The position numbers and the translations under genes were made by a program. From Coriolopsis trogii (lineage: Eukaryota; Basidiomycota; Agaricomycetes; Polyporales; Polyporaceae): a stretch of DNA of 64,000 nt. The notes beneath the pieces are model-generated. The model had not been told where the DNA came from. It searched no databases and was given only the letters and a program-made list of their open reading frames with translations. The stretch spans positions 124,001-188,000 of the forward strand of contig JAHYIO010000009.1 of assembly GCA_020543525.1 (NCBI GenBank). Reading direction: 5' to 3'. Each line of letters opens with the position of its first letter. The first letter of the stretch is position 1. This document shows, piece by piece, positions 34,126-45,826 of the stretch.

Positions 34126-36185
34126 CGGGGAGGAAGGTGATGTGCGCCGGCGCGTGTCGGGTGGGTGAGGTGAGCAACGACGACCACCGGTCGTCCATCA
34201 GGCGTTCTAAGCCGGCGCGAGCGGTCCCAAGTAGGCCGTAGAACATTCGGCCTGTGGGCGAGCGGAAAGTGGACAGCTTCGTGCGGAGCGGAAGCCACAC
34301 ACACGGCATTCGCATCACCTCGTGTCTCTTCGTCCCCCCCCGCGCAGAGCTGATATGCAGTCGAGTGCACTGAAGGGCACGTCCCCGGGATGGGAGCCCG
34401 GCGAGAGGAGGATGACCAGGTAGGAGCAGATTGGAAGAAAGACAGGGCGCTGGCGCGCGCCGGTCAATGTGGCGGGTGCGCATTGGCTGCATGGGCTCGT
34501 ACGAGTGCGTACACGATGCGTAGCTTCTCTTTGTCTGTTCGTGGGTGTGGCTTCGTCAGGGCTCCGACCCCCTGGGTGAATTTTCGTGCAGCGGTCTGAT
34601 TCCCGGGGTTCTGATTCAGCAGCACGGGAGAGGGTGTGGCATCTGTCTGTTTTTCGTGTCTCGTCTGTCTTCTGCCGCAGATTGCCTTGTGAGGTCGTGT
34701 CCGGATGATCTGCTGCGAGAAGCCGTGTAAAGAGCGCAAGCGTGGTTACGCCCGCGGCGGTCGAGTTGGAAGTGAAGAATGGATGGGGTGGACTCGGAAT
34801 ATCGGATGAAGTAGACGCTGGCGCGCTTGTCCTCGTTCCTCGCTCTCGTTGTCGGACGCAGATCAGAGGGGCGGGGCGGGGCAGACAAGGACGGCTTGAG
34901 GCGGGAGAGAGACCGAGGAGACCGAAGATGGACTGGGCTCGGTCTGACACAGCATTAGTACCACATTAGCAGGATGAATAGCAAGAAGACTGGGACAAGA
35001 CATGTGGCGCGTCCGCCGCAGCTGAGGGAGACAAACGTGGACGGGTGTGGACCATGATCGGTATCATATACTCGATCACAGCTCTCGGTGGCCCCGGACG
35101 GTGGCTGTCGACGTATGGGCCCGATGGGCTGTCGTGTCGTTGACCGGCAAGATGGCACGTTGGTAGATCCCCGCCGGCGACGCCAGCGTCTGGGACCGAG
35201 ATGGCTGTCCGTGCATAAGACTGACAGAGAGTGGCAGGCCCAGGTGCCCCCGACGACGACGTTACGTACGGGCCCGGGGACGCTCATCGCATTGGCAGAC
35301 GGACGTCGAAAATGAATCATATACTTTGATCATGCGCAGAGCCTCTGGATGGATGACCGTGCGCACGCACGGGCTAGCCGGCCGTCGACGGAGGCGGTAG
35401 GCACTCATTTCCGCTCGGTCAGATCGAGTTCTGTGTTTTGAGTTTGCGTCCGCGGTTCTGTGCGCAAGGTTTAGAGTGCAGATGTCTTCGTCCCGGATTG
35501 GCAGTGGCGGAGAAGGCCGGTCTTCTGTCGGCGGACGTGCCGGCCATGGCGCAATGCGATGCGGTGGGGGTAAACGGTCCGCGGGAAGGAGGCTGCGCTC
35601 TTGTACGTTGGAAAACACAACTCTATGTGCCAATGCCTTCGTCGAGCGGCAGTGGGGGAGCACGAGAGGGACATTGGGCGATGCGCGATGTCACTTGTGC
35701 GTCGTCGTCGTCGTCGCTGTCGTTGCCAGGCGGGCCTAGTCGACGGCCAGACCTGGGGCGTCCGTCTGCGAGAGCATAATGGGAGGAACGTCTTCCGAAA
35801 TGAATGGGACAGCAAGGAGCGAAGATTTGTCGAAGCGGGCTGGTCGTTGAGAGGACGCGCTGTCGTACGTCCTCCACGCGAGGGCCCCGCATATAGACAT
35901 GCCGGCGGCAAGGCTGATGCGATCGGAGGATCGGCGATAGTAGCCGAGAGAGTTGCCTGAAATGGGAGGCCGGCGGGGTGGCCGGGTGGGCGCCCGATCC
36001 CGATATGGGGGATTGTTAATGAACTCAGCTGGAGCGATTGGAAGCCGGGCCTGCATTTCTTTCGCTCGACGTCGGCTCGGCCGTCCGTGTGAGTGCGTTG
36101 CAAGGGGCACCTTATTCTCTTCCCGTGTTCTCTCCTCCACTCCAGCTCACACAGCCAGAGAAGCAGCTCGTCCTGGTACACAATA

Positions 36186-36344
36186 ATGGCCGCACAAATA
36201 GCTGGACCGCCTCCGAGTCCACCATCATTCCTCGACCAAACCACCCCCGTTTGTCCACCGTTGGGCTCGTCCACCGCACAGCTCACGTACTCACTCCCCG
36301 AGTTCCCCAGCTGGCCCTACCAGCCTTCGCCTAGTTTTCTATAA
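36186..36344 (+). CDS. Possible 52-aa proline-rich small protein upstream of an F-box gene
   Basis: An uninterrupted frame of 52 codons with a favourable start context (AATAATGG). It begins MAAQIAGPPPSPPSFLDQ and ends SWPYQPSPSFL, with about a fifth proline and few charged residues. The TAA stop at 36342-36344 lies inside the TATAAAA box at 36340-36346 that suits the F-box gene starting at 36500, so if expressed it would be a separate upstream transcript rather than a leader ORF. It resembles no family I know. Coding by chance is quite possible in this CT-rich, stop-poor sequence. Confidence 0.25.
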   Translation: MAAQIAGPPPSPPSFLDQTTPVCPPLGSSTAQLTYSLPEFPSWPYQPSPSFL

Positions 36345-36346
36345 AA
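36340..36346 (+). promoter_or_regulatory. TATA box of the F-box-like gene at 36500
   Basis: TATAAAA 154 bases before the ATG, followed by a CT-rich leader, consistent with a 5' UTR of about 120 bases. Confidence 0.45.
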
Positions 36347-36499
36347 GCGCTCTCCAGCTTGCCGGGCCCATATTGCTTACATCGGGTAAAACACCCTCGC
36401 GCGTCTGTGTCCGTCAGTGTCTACCGAACCCTGTCCTTATATCTCCCCACTTCCACAATCTCCTGCTCCCCCTCATCTCCTTCCTAAGGCCACGCTACC

Positions 36500-38206
36500 A
36501 TGCCGTACCCATACCGCTCACAAACCCGCCCGCGCAAGGTGTCTGTCACCCTTGCAGACGTCCCGGAGGAGATCCTCGAGCGCATCCTCGCGCTCGTCCT
36601 CGTCCAGTCCGCCGAATCCTCTCCAAGGCCTGCGTGGCACCCGTACCAGACGCCTCCCTCCGCCGGCCACCCGACTATCATCTCCCCCCTGCTCGTGTGC
36701 CGCACGTGGCTACGTATCGCGACACCAGTCCACTACCGGCACCCAGTCCTCCGCACCCCGCGCCACGTCGAGCTCCTCCTGCGTGCGCTCAGACACACGC
36801 CGTCGCTCGCGCCGTGTGTGCGGAGTCTGCACCTGCATGCGACGTCACCGGCGCTGCGTGATCTGGTGCCCCTCTGCACGAGCCTGGACACTCTTGACAT
36901 CACCGTCGACAACGGGGGTGGACATGCTATCACCGCTGCGACGGGTGTGATCCCGGCAGGGGAGAGCGTCCAGGACCGGAGCGTGGTCGAGTTTTGTGAG
37001 GCGTTCACGAAGACGCGGTCCATCCGCCACCTCGTCATCCGCAAGAACGCGTATCTGACGCAGCCTAACGCAATCTATGTGTTTGAGCAGCTCGCGAAGG
37101 CCATCGCGCGTTGGCGCAAGCTGGTGAGTCCCCCTGGCTTGCTATGTTCCCTCTGTCCTGGCGTGGGGTGCGAGACAGTGCCCGGTCAAGGCTGCGCGCG
37201 GGGAGACTGAGGACGCTTCTGGTCTTCGAACGAGTCGGGAGGAGTTCTCGGGCGCAGTGGGCAGAGGGAGGGTTCGACATCTGGTGATTGACGTAACTGA
37301 CTGCTTCTATCTGGGATCCTCCAGGAAACGGTGAACGTCGCATTCCGCCTGAGCCCCTCTCCGGCCGCAAGCGCACTGACGCAGGCGCTGTCCGGTGCGC
37401 CCCGGCTGCACACGCTCTACACGCAGCTCCCCGCGGTGTGGAACACGACGCTGCTCGATGTGCGTCTCCTCTCTCTTCTCTTGCTCTCTTCTCTCCGCTG
37501 TCCCACCCTCTTTCTCCGTCCGATCCAATCCTCCTCCACTCCGATCGCTTCCTTTCCTCTCTTCCACACGTCACCATGAAACCCCATCTGACGCTCACTC
37601 CCTTCTTTTCGACAGATCGCGGAGAACCCGGCGCTCGTCCGTATCGTCCTCTCTCCCGCCCCCGAGCTCGCCGGCGCCCACCTCTTCCTCGCAGAGGCAA
37701 AGCGCCACCCCCGCCTCATCGACCTCCTCCGCGCCGGCACGCCGCCGCCCAGCCCCCACCCCGGGGCCGCCTTTGCGGCTGCCAGCAGCTCGCGGGCGCG
37801 CGCGGCCAGTGCCGTCATCCCCAACAAGCAGGCAGTGCCGATGCCCACCTGTGGCTACGAGCGCGAGGTCCCCACCGCGAACTGCTCATCACGCCGCACC
37901 GCTCCAAACGGCCGTGGAGCTCCTGGCAGCTTTGTGGGCCCTTCGGCGTACGTGTATGCGCCCGCGCCAGGTGGTCCGAGCGCCGCGGCCTACGCTGCGC
38001 AGGGTGTCCAGTATGCGCACGTCGCGCCACAGCAGCAGCACCTGCATGTCGCCAGCCATCACCATCCTGGGCAGTACTTCGCTTACGGGCCTAATCAGTA
38101 TCAGGCTAGTGCTGGTGCGCGGTTGGCGGTGCCCCAGCCACCGTACGTCGCTGAGCAGGGTCCGAGGCGCAATGGGCCTGGTACGCGTCGCATGACCGCA
38201 TCATGA
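36500..38206 (+). CDS. F-box-like protein with low-complexity C-terminus
   Basis: Three exons from ATG 36500 to TGA 38206: the first to about 37122, the second from about 37325 to 37459, the third from 37616. The N-terminus has VSVTLADVPEEILERILALV and SPLLVCRTWLRIATPVHYRH, the usual F-box-like opening and cultivar of agaricomycete F-box proteins. The middle holds leucine-rich segments such as CTSLDTLDITVDNGGGH and RSIRHLVIRKNAYL. The last exon turns to Ala, Pro, Ser, Gly, Gln and Tyr-rich sequence with HVAPQQQHLHVASHHHP, likely disordered. Its target is unknown; F-box proteins act as substrate receptors of SCF ubiquitin ligases. The first intron is about 200 bases, longer than usual here. 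The large gene-poor block lies directly upstream. Confidence 0.72.
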
Positions 38207-38948
38207 GCTCGTCCGCGTCAACTCGTCTCCCATGAATCTTGCTCGTCGTCGCCGAACGGACGCACACGGAAAGGAGGAAGGAGAAAAGGAGCACCCGTAT
38301 CTTTCTTGCACAAATACGCATTGGGGCTCTCTGGCGACGACGTTCATTTCTTGACCTTATTCTTGCTTTCTATTCTCGCTGATGACTATAACGGACTCGT
38401 GCACGTTTTCTCTCTCTGTCTCTATCCCTACCTCGCTCGATCGCTCTCGTCAAACAAATGGTACATATGTATATTATCTTGTATATAGTCTTTAATACCC
38501 CGCTCGCGTCTCGTGCCCGCGCAACGCGTCCCAACGCCTCATACCCACTCCCCCTCTCGTTTTCTGACCCTCGTTCTTGCACACGCGTTGCGCCGGCTTC
38601 CTCGGTCTTGCTCAGTTATCAAGCGTTATTGCTTCTTCATGGACTATAGACGAACCCTTTCACGATACAGCTTCAGGTATACAGCACAAATGTACAGTAT
38701 CACAAATCGCTCTTGGACCAACGCCAGATGTGCGTCAAATGGGATACCCTTGTACAGGACTTCTTGGTGCCTTGTCGTGTGCGTTTCTGTCCAGGTTGTC
38801 GTTCAGGAACAGCAAGCTCGGTGGGTTTTCCTCACGAAGACCTATTGCATTGGTACAGCAGAAGCGCGACAGCCTACGCCCACTAGTACTACCTGTCGAC
38901 ACTACACAACAAATGAAAACAGCACACTACGCACGCACGCGGCGCGTC
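38207..38948. other. Convergent 3' region between the F-box-like gene and lactonase 2
   Basis: About 0.7 kb without a supported gene. The long plus-strand frames that extend into 38949-39690 are antisense shadows of lactonase 2. Confidence 0.6.
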
Positions 38949-40523
38949 TCACAGCTGGCTCTCGAGCCAGACAAAGCTCGTCCTCGTCGGGACCTCCGTG
39001 TTCCTCGCGACGACCTCCAAGTCCGCCCCGCCCTGCGTGCGGCGCAGGACGACGGTGCCGGCGTCGCCCGCGACCCCGGCGGCGACGAGGAACTCGTCGG
39101 CGCTCGCGGCCCCGCTGAGCTGCATGCCCCGGATCTGGTCGAGGCCGGTGAAGACGTGCTTGACGAGCGTGAGCTGCGGCTCGAGCGCGAAGATCGCGAT
39201 CGCGTCTCCGCGCGGGTCGAGCACGCCCAGGTTCCGGTTGGACACGTACAGGAACGGCTGCGTGAAGTTCGCGTTCGCGTTCGCGGAGGACGAGGGCTCG
39301 GCGAGGAGGATCTCGGCGGCGAACATGGACGCGCCGGCGGGGAGGTCCGGGGGCACGATCGACACGTTCGCGGTGAGGGGCACGGCGGGGTCCGCCGCGG
39401 GGTCGGCGGGGATCGTCTGCTGGGTGAGCGTCGAGGAGTCTTCGTGGATCGTGTACAGCTGGTCGCCGCGCACGACGATGTGGCGCGGGCCGGACCCTGC
39501 GGGCTGGGCGATCTGGCCTTGGACGGTGTATGCGCCTGAGCCTGGCGCGCCGGATGGCGCGAGGCGCCAGATCGTGTCTGCGCCCTGTTGTGTTCGAGCG
39601 GCGACGTTCGTGTGGAGGCAGAGGGAAGAGGAAGAAAGGAGCAGGGTCAGTCGTGTTTCAAGACGCGCGCGGAGATGGAGACATTGACATGAGCGTGGTG
39701 CTAGTGCTAGTGCGGGCTAGGGAACGGCGAGTATGCGATGGCGATGACGGCGAGAGGTATGGGGGATGCGGTATGGGATATAGAGCGTGGTGCGGATCTT
39801 CAGACCCTGACACGCTCTGACACTCTGGAATGGGACTAGGTGGGGGTGGAGACGCGACTAGCACTCACCAGGTCCGGGACAAACACCTCCGAGCCGACCT
39901 CGAGCGCCATGTGCGGGTGCGAGACCGACGGGGCTTGGAACGTTATCACCGGCGCCCCAGAGACGAGCTGTGTGGGATCCTCTCCGGTCGGTATGAACAT
40001 GCCATTGCCAGACCCGAACTGTGTTGCGCATTGGGTGTGGCGGTAGTGTGAGAACGCACGAACATGCGGTCATGTCATTTATCGTTCAGAGTCCATGACC
40101 CAGAGTAGTTGCGTGCATGCGGTCATGAGCGCGGTGGCGCGGTGCAGTAGGGCGTGTCACGTACGTTCATAGCAGCCACCTCGCCGGTGGAGAGCGGAAT
40201 GGCGAACGCCGGGCCGTTCCCGCCTGTGCTTGTCGTGCTGAGCGCATCCGTGAGCAGGCCGTCGGACTTGATCACGAACGACTGCAGCGCGCCCTCGGTG
40301 TTCTCGTTCGTCGCGCTGTGCAACAAGATGAGCGAACAGACGCTGTAGGGAGGGAGAGCGCGTACTAGAGAATGCTCTGGTTAGTTGGGTGCAGCGCGAT
40401 CCACGACGGGTTTTGGCCGCTCGGGTTTTGGCCGAGGAGCGTGAGCGTGTTCGCGTCCGAGTTGAAGAGGTAAGTGGCGATGAAAGACGAGTATCCGCCG
40501 GCGAGGATCGTGAAGTTGACCAT
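38949..40523 (-). CDS. Lactonase, seven-bladed beta-propeller family (copy 2)
   Basis: Paralogue of the gene at 9427-10700, on the opposite strand. It opens MVNFTILAGGYSSFIATY from ATG 40523, then NPSWIALHP and, after an intron with a GTACGC donor, YATNENTEGALQSFVI. Later blades have VSHPHMALEVGSEVFVPDL, GSGPRHIVVRGDQLYTI, FLYVSNRNLGVLDPRGD and HVFTGLDQIRGMQL. The end, NTEVPTRTSFVWLESQL, runs four residues past the copy 1 end. Early introns interrupt the same codons in both copies, so they derive from one spliced ancestor rather than a retrocopy. Assigned to Pfam PF10282 (lactonase or carboxymuconate cyclase type); substrate unknown, probably cytosolic. Strong GC bias in the third codon positions distinguishes it from copy 1, suggesting considerable divergence. 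Confidence 0.88.
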
Positions 40524-41384
40524 GATTGTGGTTGATATCGTGAGCGTAGGCAAAGGAGTGGGATATGGATGTCAAGGATAGACTGTGGCTTCAGCTGAGC
40601 TTATAAGTGGTCGTCGACGTGAAAGAAAAGGCAACACCAGGTTGCGGATCGTGAACCACGCGAGACGTCGTGAGGAAGTGGCGGAGCAGAGGGTGGACCG
40701 CATGTAGACCTGGCCGTATATATACCACCGGGGTGCGTGATCGAGTGACTTATTGTGCAACGTGATGCCATGACGCTGCGGGCGAGTAAGCTTTGTTCCC
40801 ATCCTGCTGATCACGGACTCAGCACTGGCCAAGGAAGAGATCATCAAAAATGTTATGGAGTTGTTATGGGCTTACCGTGAGTTACCGTGGAGCTACAACG
40901 CATGAATTTGAATAATCTTTGCGCATGCTCGCTTGGAGGCGATTGCTTGAGATGGAGCAAGGGCCACTGCAGCACGGAGAGGCCTATGGTCTGAGATTAA
41001 CCGCAGAGCATTATCGAACGATACAATTTGTATTCATGCGTGTTGTACACAGATGATGTAAGGCTTGTGTAGCCTGAAGAGTGTCTGGGAGGCAAGCTGA
41101 GTCGAGTGATGATGGTCGTTCTCGGTAAAGACGCGCGAGATTCTGGGCGGTGCACTGCCCGCGACACTTGGGAAAGCGTGACTGTGACCACGATGTGACT
41201 ACAGAGAACTTTGCTCTGCGTTCAACCCCCTATGCGATGTTCGCCTTCTGAGCGAGGTTCGATGGACCCAATGGAGCCCAGATAATGTGGCGATCCTGTT
41301 TTGCTATAGAGCCATGGACACTGCCCCACAGCCCAGTAATTCCATCGTGACGTCCATCTCTCATGAGCAGTAATGTAATGATAT
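40524..41384. other. Intergenic region upstream of lactonase 2
   Basis: About 0.9 kb, no supported gene. It contains the lactonase 2 promoter and the 3' flank of the F-box gene at 41385. Confidence 0.5.
40600..40605 (-). promoter_or_regulatory. TATA box of lactonase 2
   Basis: TATAAG on the minus strand, 77 bases before the ATG at 40523. A second TATATATA-type element lies farther up at about 40717-40724. Confidence 0.45.
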
Positions 41385-43368
41385 TTAGAACAGGATCGGA
41401 AGCTTGTAGTACGATTGGCCGGACGGGCCAATCACCCAGTATCGTCTAGCTTCCGGGTCCACCAACTTGGCAGGCGGCTCAAACCGACAGAGCCCTCCAG
41501 CCTCGTCAAAGTCCCCATAGTCGAACACACATCCATGTTCAGCGACAGTAGCGAGCTCTGACCTGTTGCGTGCGAACGTACTGGCCAGATCCTCGTTCAC
41601 ATAGTCCAGTTCATATGGGTGGCGCATGCCGCGCATCCTGAGAGACAGACGGCGAAGCGGATGTCCCGCCTCGGCGCGCGTGGCCACGAGCTGGAGGAGG
41701 TATGGTGCGTCTATGGCATCGGAACGGTGAAAATCGACCTCGATTCCTAGGATATGCAGTTCCGGACAAGTGATAGGCTGTGGGGGCTTGACGGTGAGAT
41801 TGCGATATATGCTGCGCATTTGTGCTATGGCGGAGGGCGTCCGCGGCCTGTAGCCATCGGAATCGTCTACGTCTCCTCCCAATTCATCGTCGTTCAGGCT
41901 AACCGCAAGGCGCACACATAACTCGATGAGGCGAGGAGTGTGTGGGAGGAGAACGTCGAGTGTAGAAGCGCTCTCGACTCGGATATGTAGGGTGGTCAGG
42001 GAGGCCAGGGTCATTTGCGTGTGGAGCGAGGAAAGGAAGGCCGTCCAGTCTTGCGCACCGGTTGTATGACTTGTGACGAGCAGCGTTCCAGCACGATCAC
42101 CCTCAACATAGAGCCGCAAGGCGTTATCGCATCTCCATATCTCGAGTCGCGCGGGTGACGCTATGGCGGTCATTGGAGGAAGTCGCAAGTCGTTGAGGTC
42201 GAAAGGGGTATCAGGGTCGGAGACGATGAGCCCAGTTGCGCATACAAGGACGTCGCATGCCAATTTCATATTGCTGACCAGCCAAAAGAATAGGCGAAGA
42301 TTGGTGCGGGTTACCGTGAGGTTCCGCAGAGAAAGGAGAGAGACAGGAGTTCCGCTGTACGGAGGCGTCTCGAAGCCGCCGCTGCCCGTGACATGCATGA
42401 ACCTGAGTGCCGGCATGGAGCCCAAGAAACGCATGAAGTCACGGGGCAGCTCTGCAGTAGTAGCCGTGTCATGAGTCCCGAATTCCATGTATAAGTGGGT
42501 GAGCGATGGGGATGAGATCCTGGGCAGCCTGTAGACGACAGGGTATATAGCCAGCGCTTTCAGCCGAGTACTGATCTTGGAGAAGAGTGGTTGCGGACCC
42601 CGCGATCGAGCCCGGTCGGGATCAGCCCCACCCCAAGGATCATCAGCGACCATAAGACACTCAATGCCAGGAGCATCAAGTTCAAGGTCCAGAGGGGACC
42701 ACTGCGAGGTTGATTCCAGATGAAGGCTTCGAATACGTCCACCATACCGCTGCAGAATCCTCTGCGCTATTACCTGCTCCGTGTCGTCTTCCCATCCACC
42801 CGGTGCTGCGTGCAAAGCGTTGAAGCGAAGGACGAGAGAAAGGGGACAACCTTGGGAGCGTTGAATGTATGCTTCGAATTTGTTCCACTTCCAACCAAGA
42901 TCGACGTTCGTCCACAATGCTGGCGTTCCCAAAGCCAGCGAGCGCCACGCACGGCATACATGCGTGACATTCTCGAGCGACGACGTATCGGTCGGAATTC
43001 TTGTAGTTACGCCAGTCTCAGGGAGGGGTTGTGCTGTCAGGAGCGTGAAGACGTGTATAAGGATCTCTGGTGGCATGGTGTTGATTATGGAGAGCGAATT
43101 CAGGTAGCTGCGCATGGGCAAGACCATCTCCATGATGTTTGCCTCAAGACACAGAATCTAAGAGGTCAACAAGTGATAAGAATTGGAATGCCTGCAGGTC
43201 TAGTAGGGCACGTACATCATCTGCGCTGTAATTGTATTCGCGTGAGATCATAAGGCCATGGGCGTCGACCTCGTCTTGTAAAGGTACATACCTCATTTGT
43301 CCCATACTAGCATGGACGGCTGTCTTCAGCTTGTGAATGCGATCATACAGCAAGTCTGTAACGGGCAT
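41385..43368 (-). CDS. F-box-like domain protein, with a 10-nt microexon
   Basis: Long third exon 43157-41385 plus two upstream pieces: exon 1 43368-43292 (MPVTDLLYDRIHKLKTAVHA) and a 10-nt exon 43225-43216. The joined sequence reads SADDILCLEANIMEM and then LNSLSIINTMPPEILIHVF, the classic agaricomycete F-box-like start in which a short helical leader precedes the F-box. THVCRAWRSLALGTPALWTN completes the domain. The remainder, about 500 residues, is leucine-rich without a clear catalytic motif. Both introns have GT..AG ends and 77+10 nt is a multiple of three, so the frame closes. The simple single-exon model would start at ATG 43133 and lose the leader. The role is probably substrate selection for an SCF ubiquitin ligase; the target is unknown. 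It is head to head with the methyltransferase gene at 43794. Confidence 0.8.
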
Positions 43369-43793
43369 ATCTGGACTCGGATATGTTTAAGTCGTGATGA
43401 GTGTGGCGTGCGTGATCGTGGTCGGGTGATAAGCTTGACTTACGGCGCTTCTCCCGCGTCATGCGTCGCGCGCTCATGAGTACATATGGAACAACCCTGA
43501 GACTCAGAGGCACGATGAAGATGTAATGAGACTGCGCAAGTCTGAGAGGGCTGAGCATTACAATCTACCTGATCATAAATCATAGGCAGCACTACGCACT
43601 GCGCCACGGAAGTACGCACGATTTGTCTACTTGTTAGCACCGTGAGAAAGAGAGGGTCAATATACCAGCACGTGCTAGCGCGACGCCTGCACAAACTTTG
43701 TATCGAGTTTGTTTCCCGACTGGACAAACCGAGGTCATCTATACTTGCTCACTATCGCATCGTTGCCAACATATCCACCACGAATTTAGCACG
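43369..43793. other. Divergent promoter region between the F-box gene and hpm1
   Basis: About 0.4 kb shared by two divergent genes. No feature beyond likely core promoters is seen. Confidence 0.45.
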
Positions 43794-45826
43794 ATGTTCA
43801 AGTTCAACTTTGACCTCGAAGAGGAAGGGGACGACACCGGAGTTTCTCAAATCGACGGGTCCGTCGACATGTTGCAGGAGCAAACCGCGCTGGAATCCAC
43901 CAAGCTAGACCAGCTTGCAGAAGACGTATCAAGAGAGGTTCAACTCGACGATCTCGTGCAGTGTCCATAGCAAACTGATTGCCTACTGTCAAAGCTGACT
44001 ATAGTATAGATTTCTGCACTACCACCGACCATCTCATACTCTCCTCTTTCCATCCCCCTCGGCTCCAGGCGGGAGGTCATCATCGCTCGAAGAGATCTCT
44101 TCGACGCCCGATTCCAACTGATCTCGGACGACGATGCCGGGACCAAGGACGGGCGCTCCGAGCTCGACTTTGTCGACGCACCCTCCGACCTCGTCCCGGG
44201 TGTGTATGAGGGTGGTTTGAAAACGTGGGAGTGCAGTCTGGACCTCGTCGACTGCTTGGACTCGATATATGGCGCAGAAATTGCCTCGAAGATCAGACGA
44301 AAACGCATCATTGAGGTAGATCCCCATCGTGCTCTCACGAACCGAAGGCTGAGAGAGCTTTTAGTTGGGTTGCGGGACTGCGATCCCGTCAATCTACGTT
44401 TTGCATTCAATATTCTCCGATGCACTCCCCGAGTCTTCAGACGAGGCACACACGCATATTCACCTGCAAGACTACAACGAGCTCGTGTTACGGCTAGTCA
44501 CTCTTCCCAACCTCATTCTTGCATGGTGTGCGTATATCGTCCTTTTAGCCCTTGCTTCTCTCTTTGTTTCTGTCAGCCTGTGTCAGAATTGGTTGTGCTC
44601 CTTCCCTCGAATTGGTTTATACATTCCTGGCTGGGGGAAGGTAACGTGGCCGACATCCAGAGATAAATTGTCGATGCCCGTACGCACGACGTGAGCTTTC
44701 CTTCTCATGATACGCGGCAGACCCCTCGCAGACAAAGTGCATACCTACCGGCTCAGGTCAGGGTGCACTTAGTGCATTCACCTCCATATAACGGTGAGAC
44801 TATCACCAGAGAAGCAATCAGCATAGGGTGATGTCCTCCATTAGTTTTGTGGGCTAACAAGGAGCGTCTCCTAACATCATTGAGGTACGAATGGTACCAG
44901 CTCGCTCGTTCTCATCGATCTACGTAAGGGATGTACATATATAGTATATCCCGACCGGGGCTTGGCGGAAGCTTCGTAGTTCTGCCCAAACCAGGAAAGA
45001 CGTCGAGTCTGTTCCGGTCGGAGGCACCTCCTGTTCATCGCTATCGCTAGCTCCTCTTCTCTTCCTACGGTTTACTAATCCCGTCAACTCGTTCTATGCT
45101 ATCACTTGCATTCTCGTCTCCGCTTGACATATCGTTAAATGCTAACGCCGTTCGCCCACAGACATGTCGCCAGCTTCGTCAGCATACAGATCCTCTGCAC
45201 GAGCAGAAGCCGTTCTGGACGAGCAAAACAAGGAGGACGTCTTAGAAATCGACGCGGACCATGACATGCTCCCGCCAGCAGATGCGTCCGAGCCTGGAGA
45301 TCTGTCGCTCACGCCTGCCCTAATAGCAGCATTTGTCGCCTCCCTGAAGGCGTACCAGATCGATCTAAAATTCTCATCCGGGTCGTGGGCAACTCTCAAT
45401 GTGGGGTCGTCGATGACCCACCGGGGGCCATACGATATCCTACTCACCTCAGAGACAATATACCGTATGGACAGCCTATCGTCTCTTGTCGACTTGGTGA
45501 GCCGGGCAACTGTGCGTCCCACTCCAGAAAACGGCTCGATTGTGGAATCGTTGGAGGACGCAACATCGAAAATATCGCTCTCGCCGTCTTCGGGCGTGGT
45601 AGACCTCCAGATCCTCGCCAGTGAACCGTATCTTTGTCTCGTTGCCGCGAAGCTGGTGTACTTCGGAGTCGGCGGCGGAGTTCGTGAGTTCGTCAACGAG
45701 GTCGAGGGGCGGTCAGCTGGGAGAGGTAAGGTGCAGACCATATGGGTACAGAACCAGGGAATCAAAAGGAGTGTCATGCGGGTGGTTTGGGAGGCTCTGC
45801 GGCCACGGGCAAGTCAACAAAGCTAA
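43794..45826 (+). CDS. hpm1: Histidine protein methyltransferase, Hpm1/METTL18 type
   Basis: Starts at ATG 43794 (MFKFNFDLEEEGDDTG), close to the acidic MSFxFNF opening of the family. Exons then give ISALPPTISYSPLSIPL, VYEGGLKTWECSLDLVDCLD (the conserved WE-x-LDL segment), VGCGTAIPSIYVLHSIFSDA (SAM-binding motif I), LQDYNELVLRLVTLPNLI, DLKFSSGSWATL, PYDILLTSETIYR and LVAAKLVYFGVGGGVREF. Hpm1 methylates a histidine of ribosomal protein uL3 and affects ribosome assembly and translational accuracy. An intron of 634 nt (44528-45161, GTGCGT..CACAG) separates LILAWY from MSPASSAYRSS; that is about ten times the usual length here, and the segment just after it is family-atypical. The catalytic part appears intact. 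Confidence 0.87.
44528..45161 (+). other. Unusually long intron in hpm1
   Basis: 634 bases with a GTGCGT donor in phase 1 and a CCCACAG acceptor. Other introns in the window are mostly 45-90 bases. It contains a TATATAT-type stretch near 44937-44950 and no recognised ORF. Confidence 0.6.

Larger units (their letters stand above)
27378..36185. other. Gene-poor GC-rich block of about 8.8 kb
   Basis: Both strands are full of open frames, but these are Arg/Pro/Ser/Cys-rich shadows of GC-rich sequence. I recognise no domain, tRNA, rRNA, LTR, terminal inverted repeat or transposase. The block holds guanine runs, a dinucleotide-type microsatellite and short tandem repeats, listed separately. One small spliced ORF at 28301-28614 is possible. 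This is far the longest gene-free stretch in the window, where the other gaps are 0.3-1.8 kb. Confidence 0.6.

Noticed and set aside
34315..34950. Minus-strand 211-codon frame
   Set aside because: Arg/Thr/Ser-rich shadow without motif, and overlapped by equally long frames in other phases.
38577..39690. Plus-strand frames of 320 and 229 codons
   Set aside because: They are antisense to the well-supported lactonase 2 and are rich in Arg, Gly, Val and Glu as expected for a GC-rich shadow.
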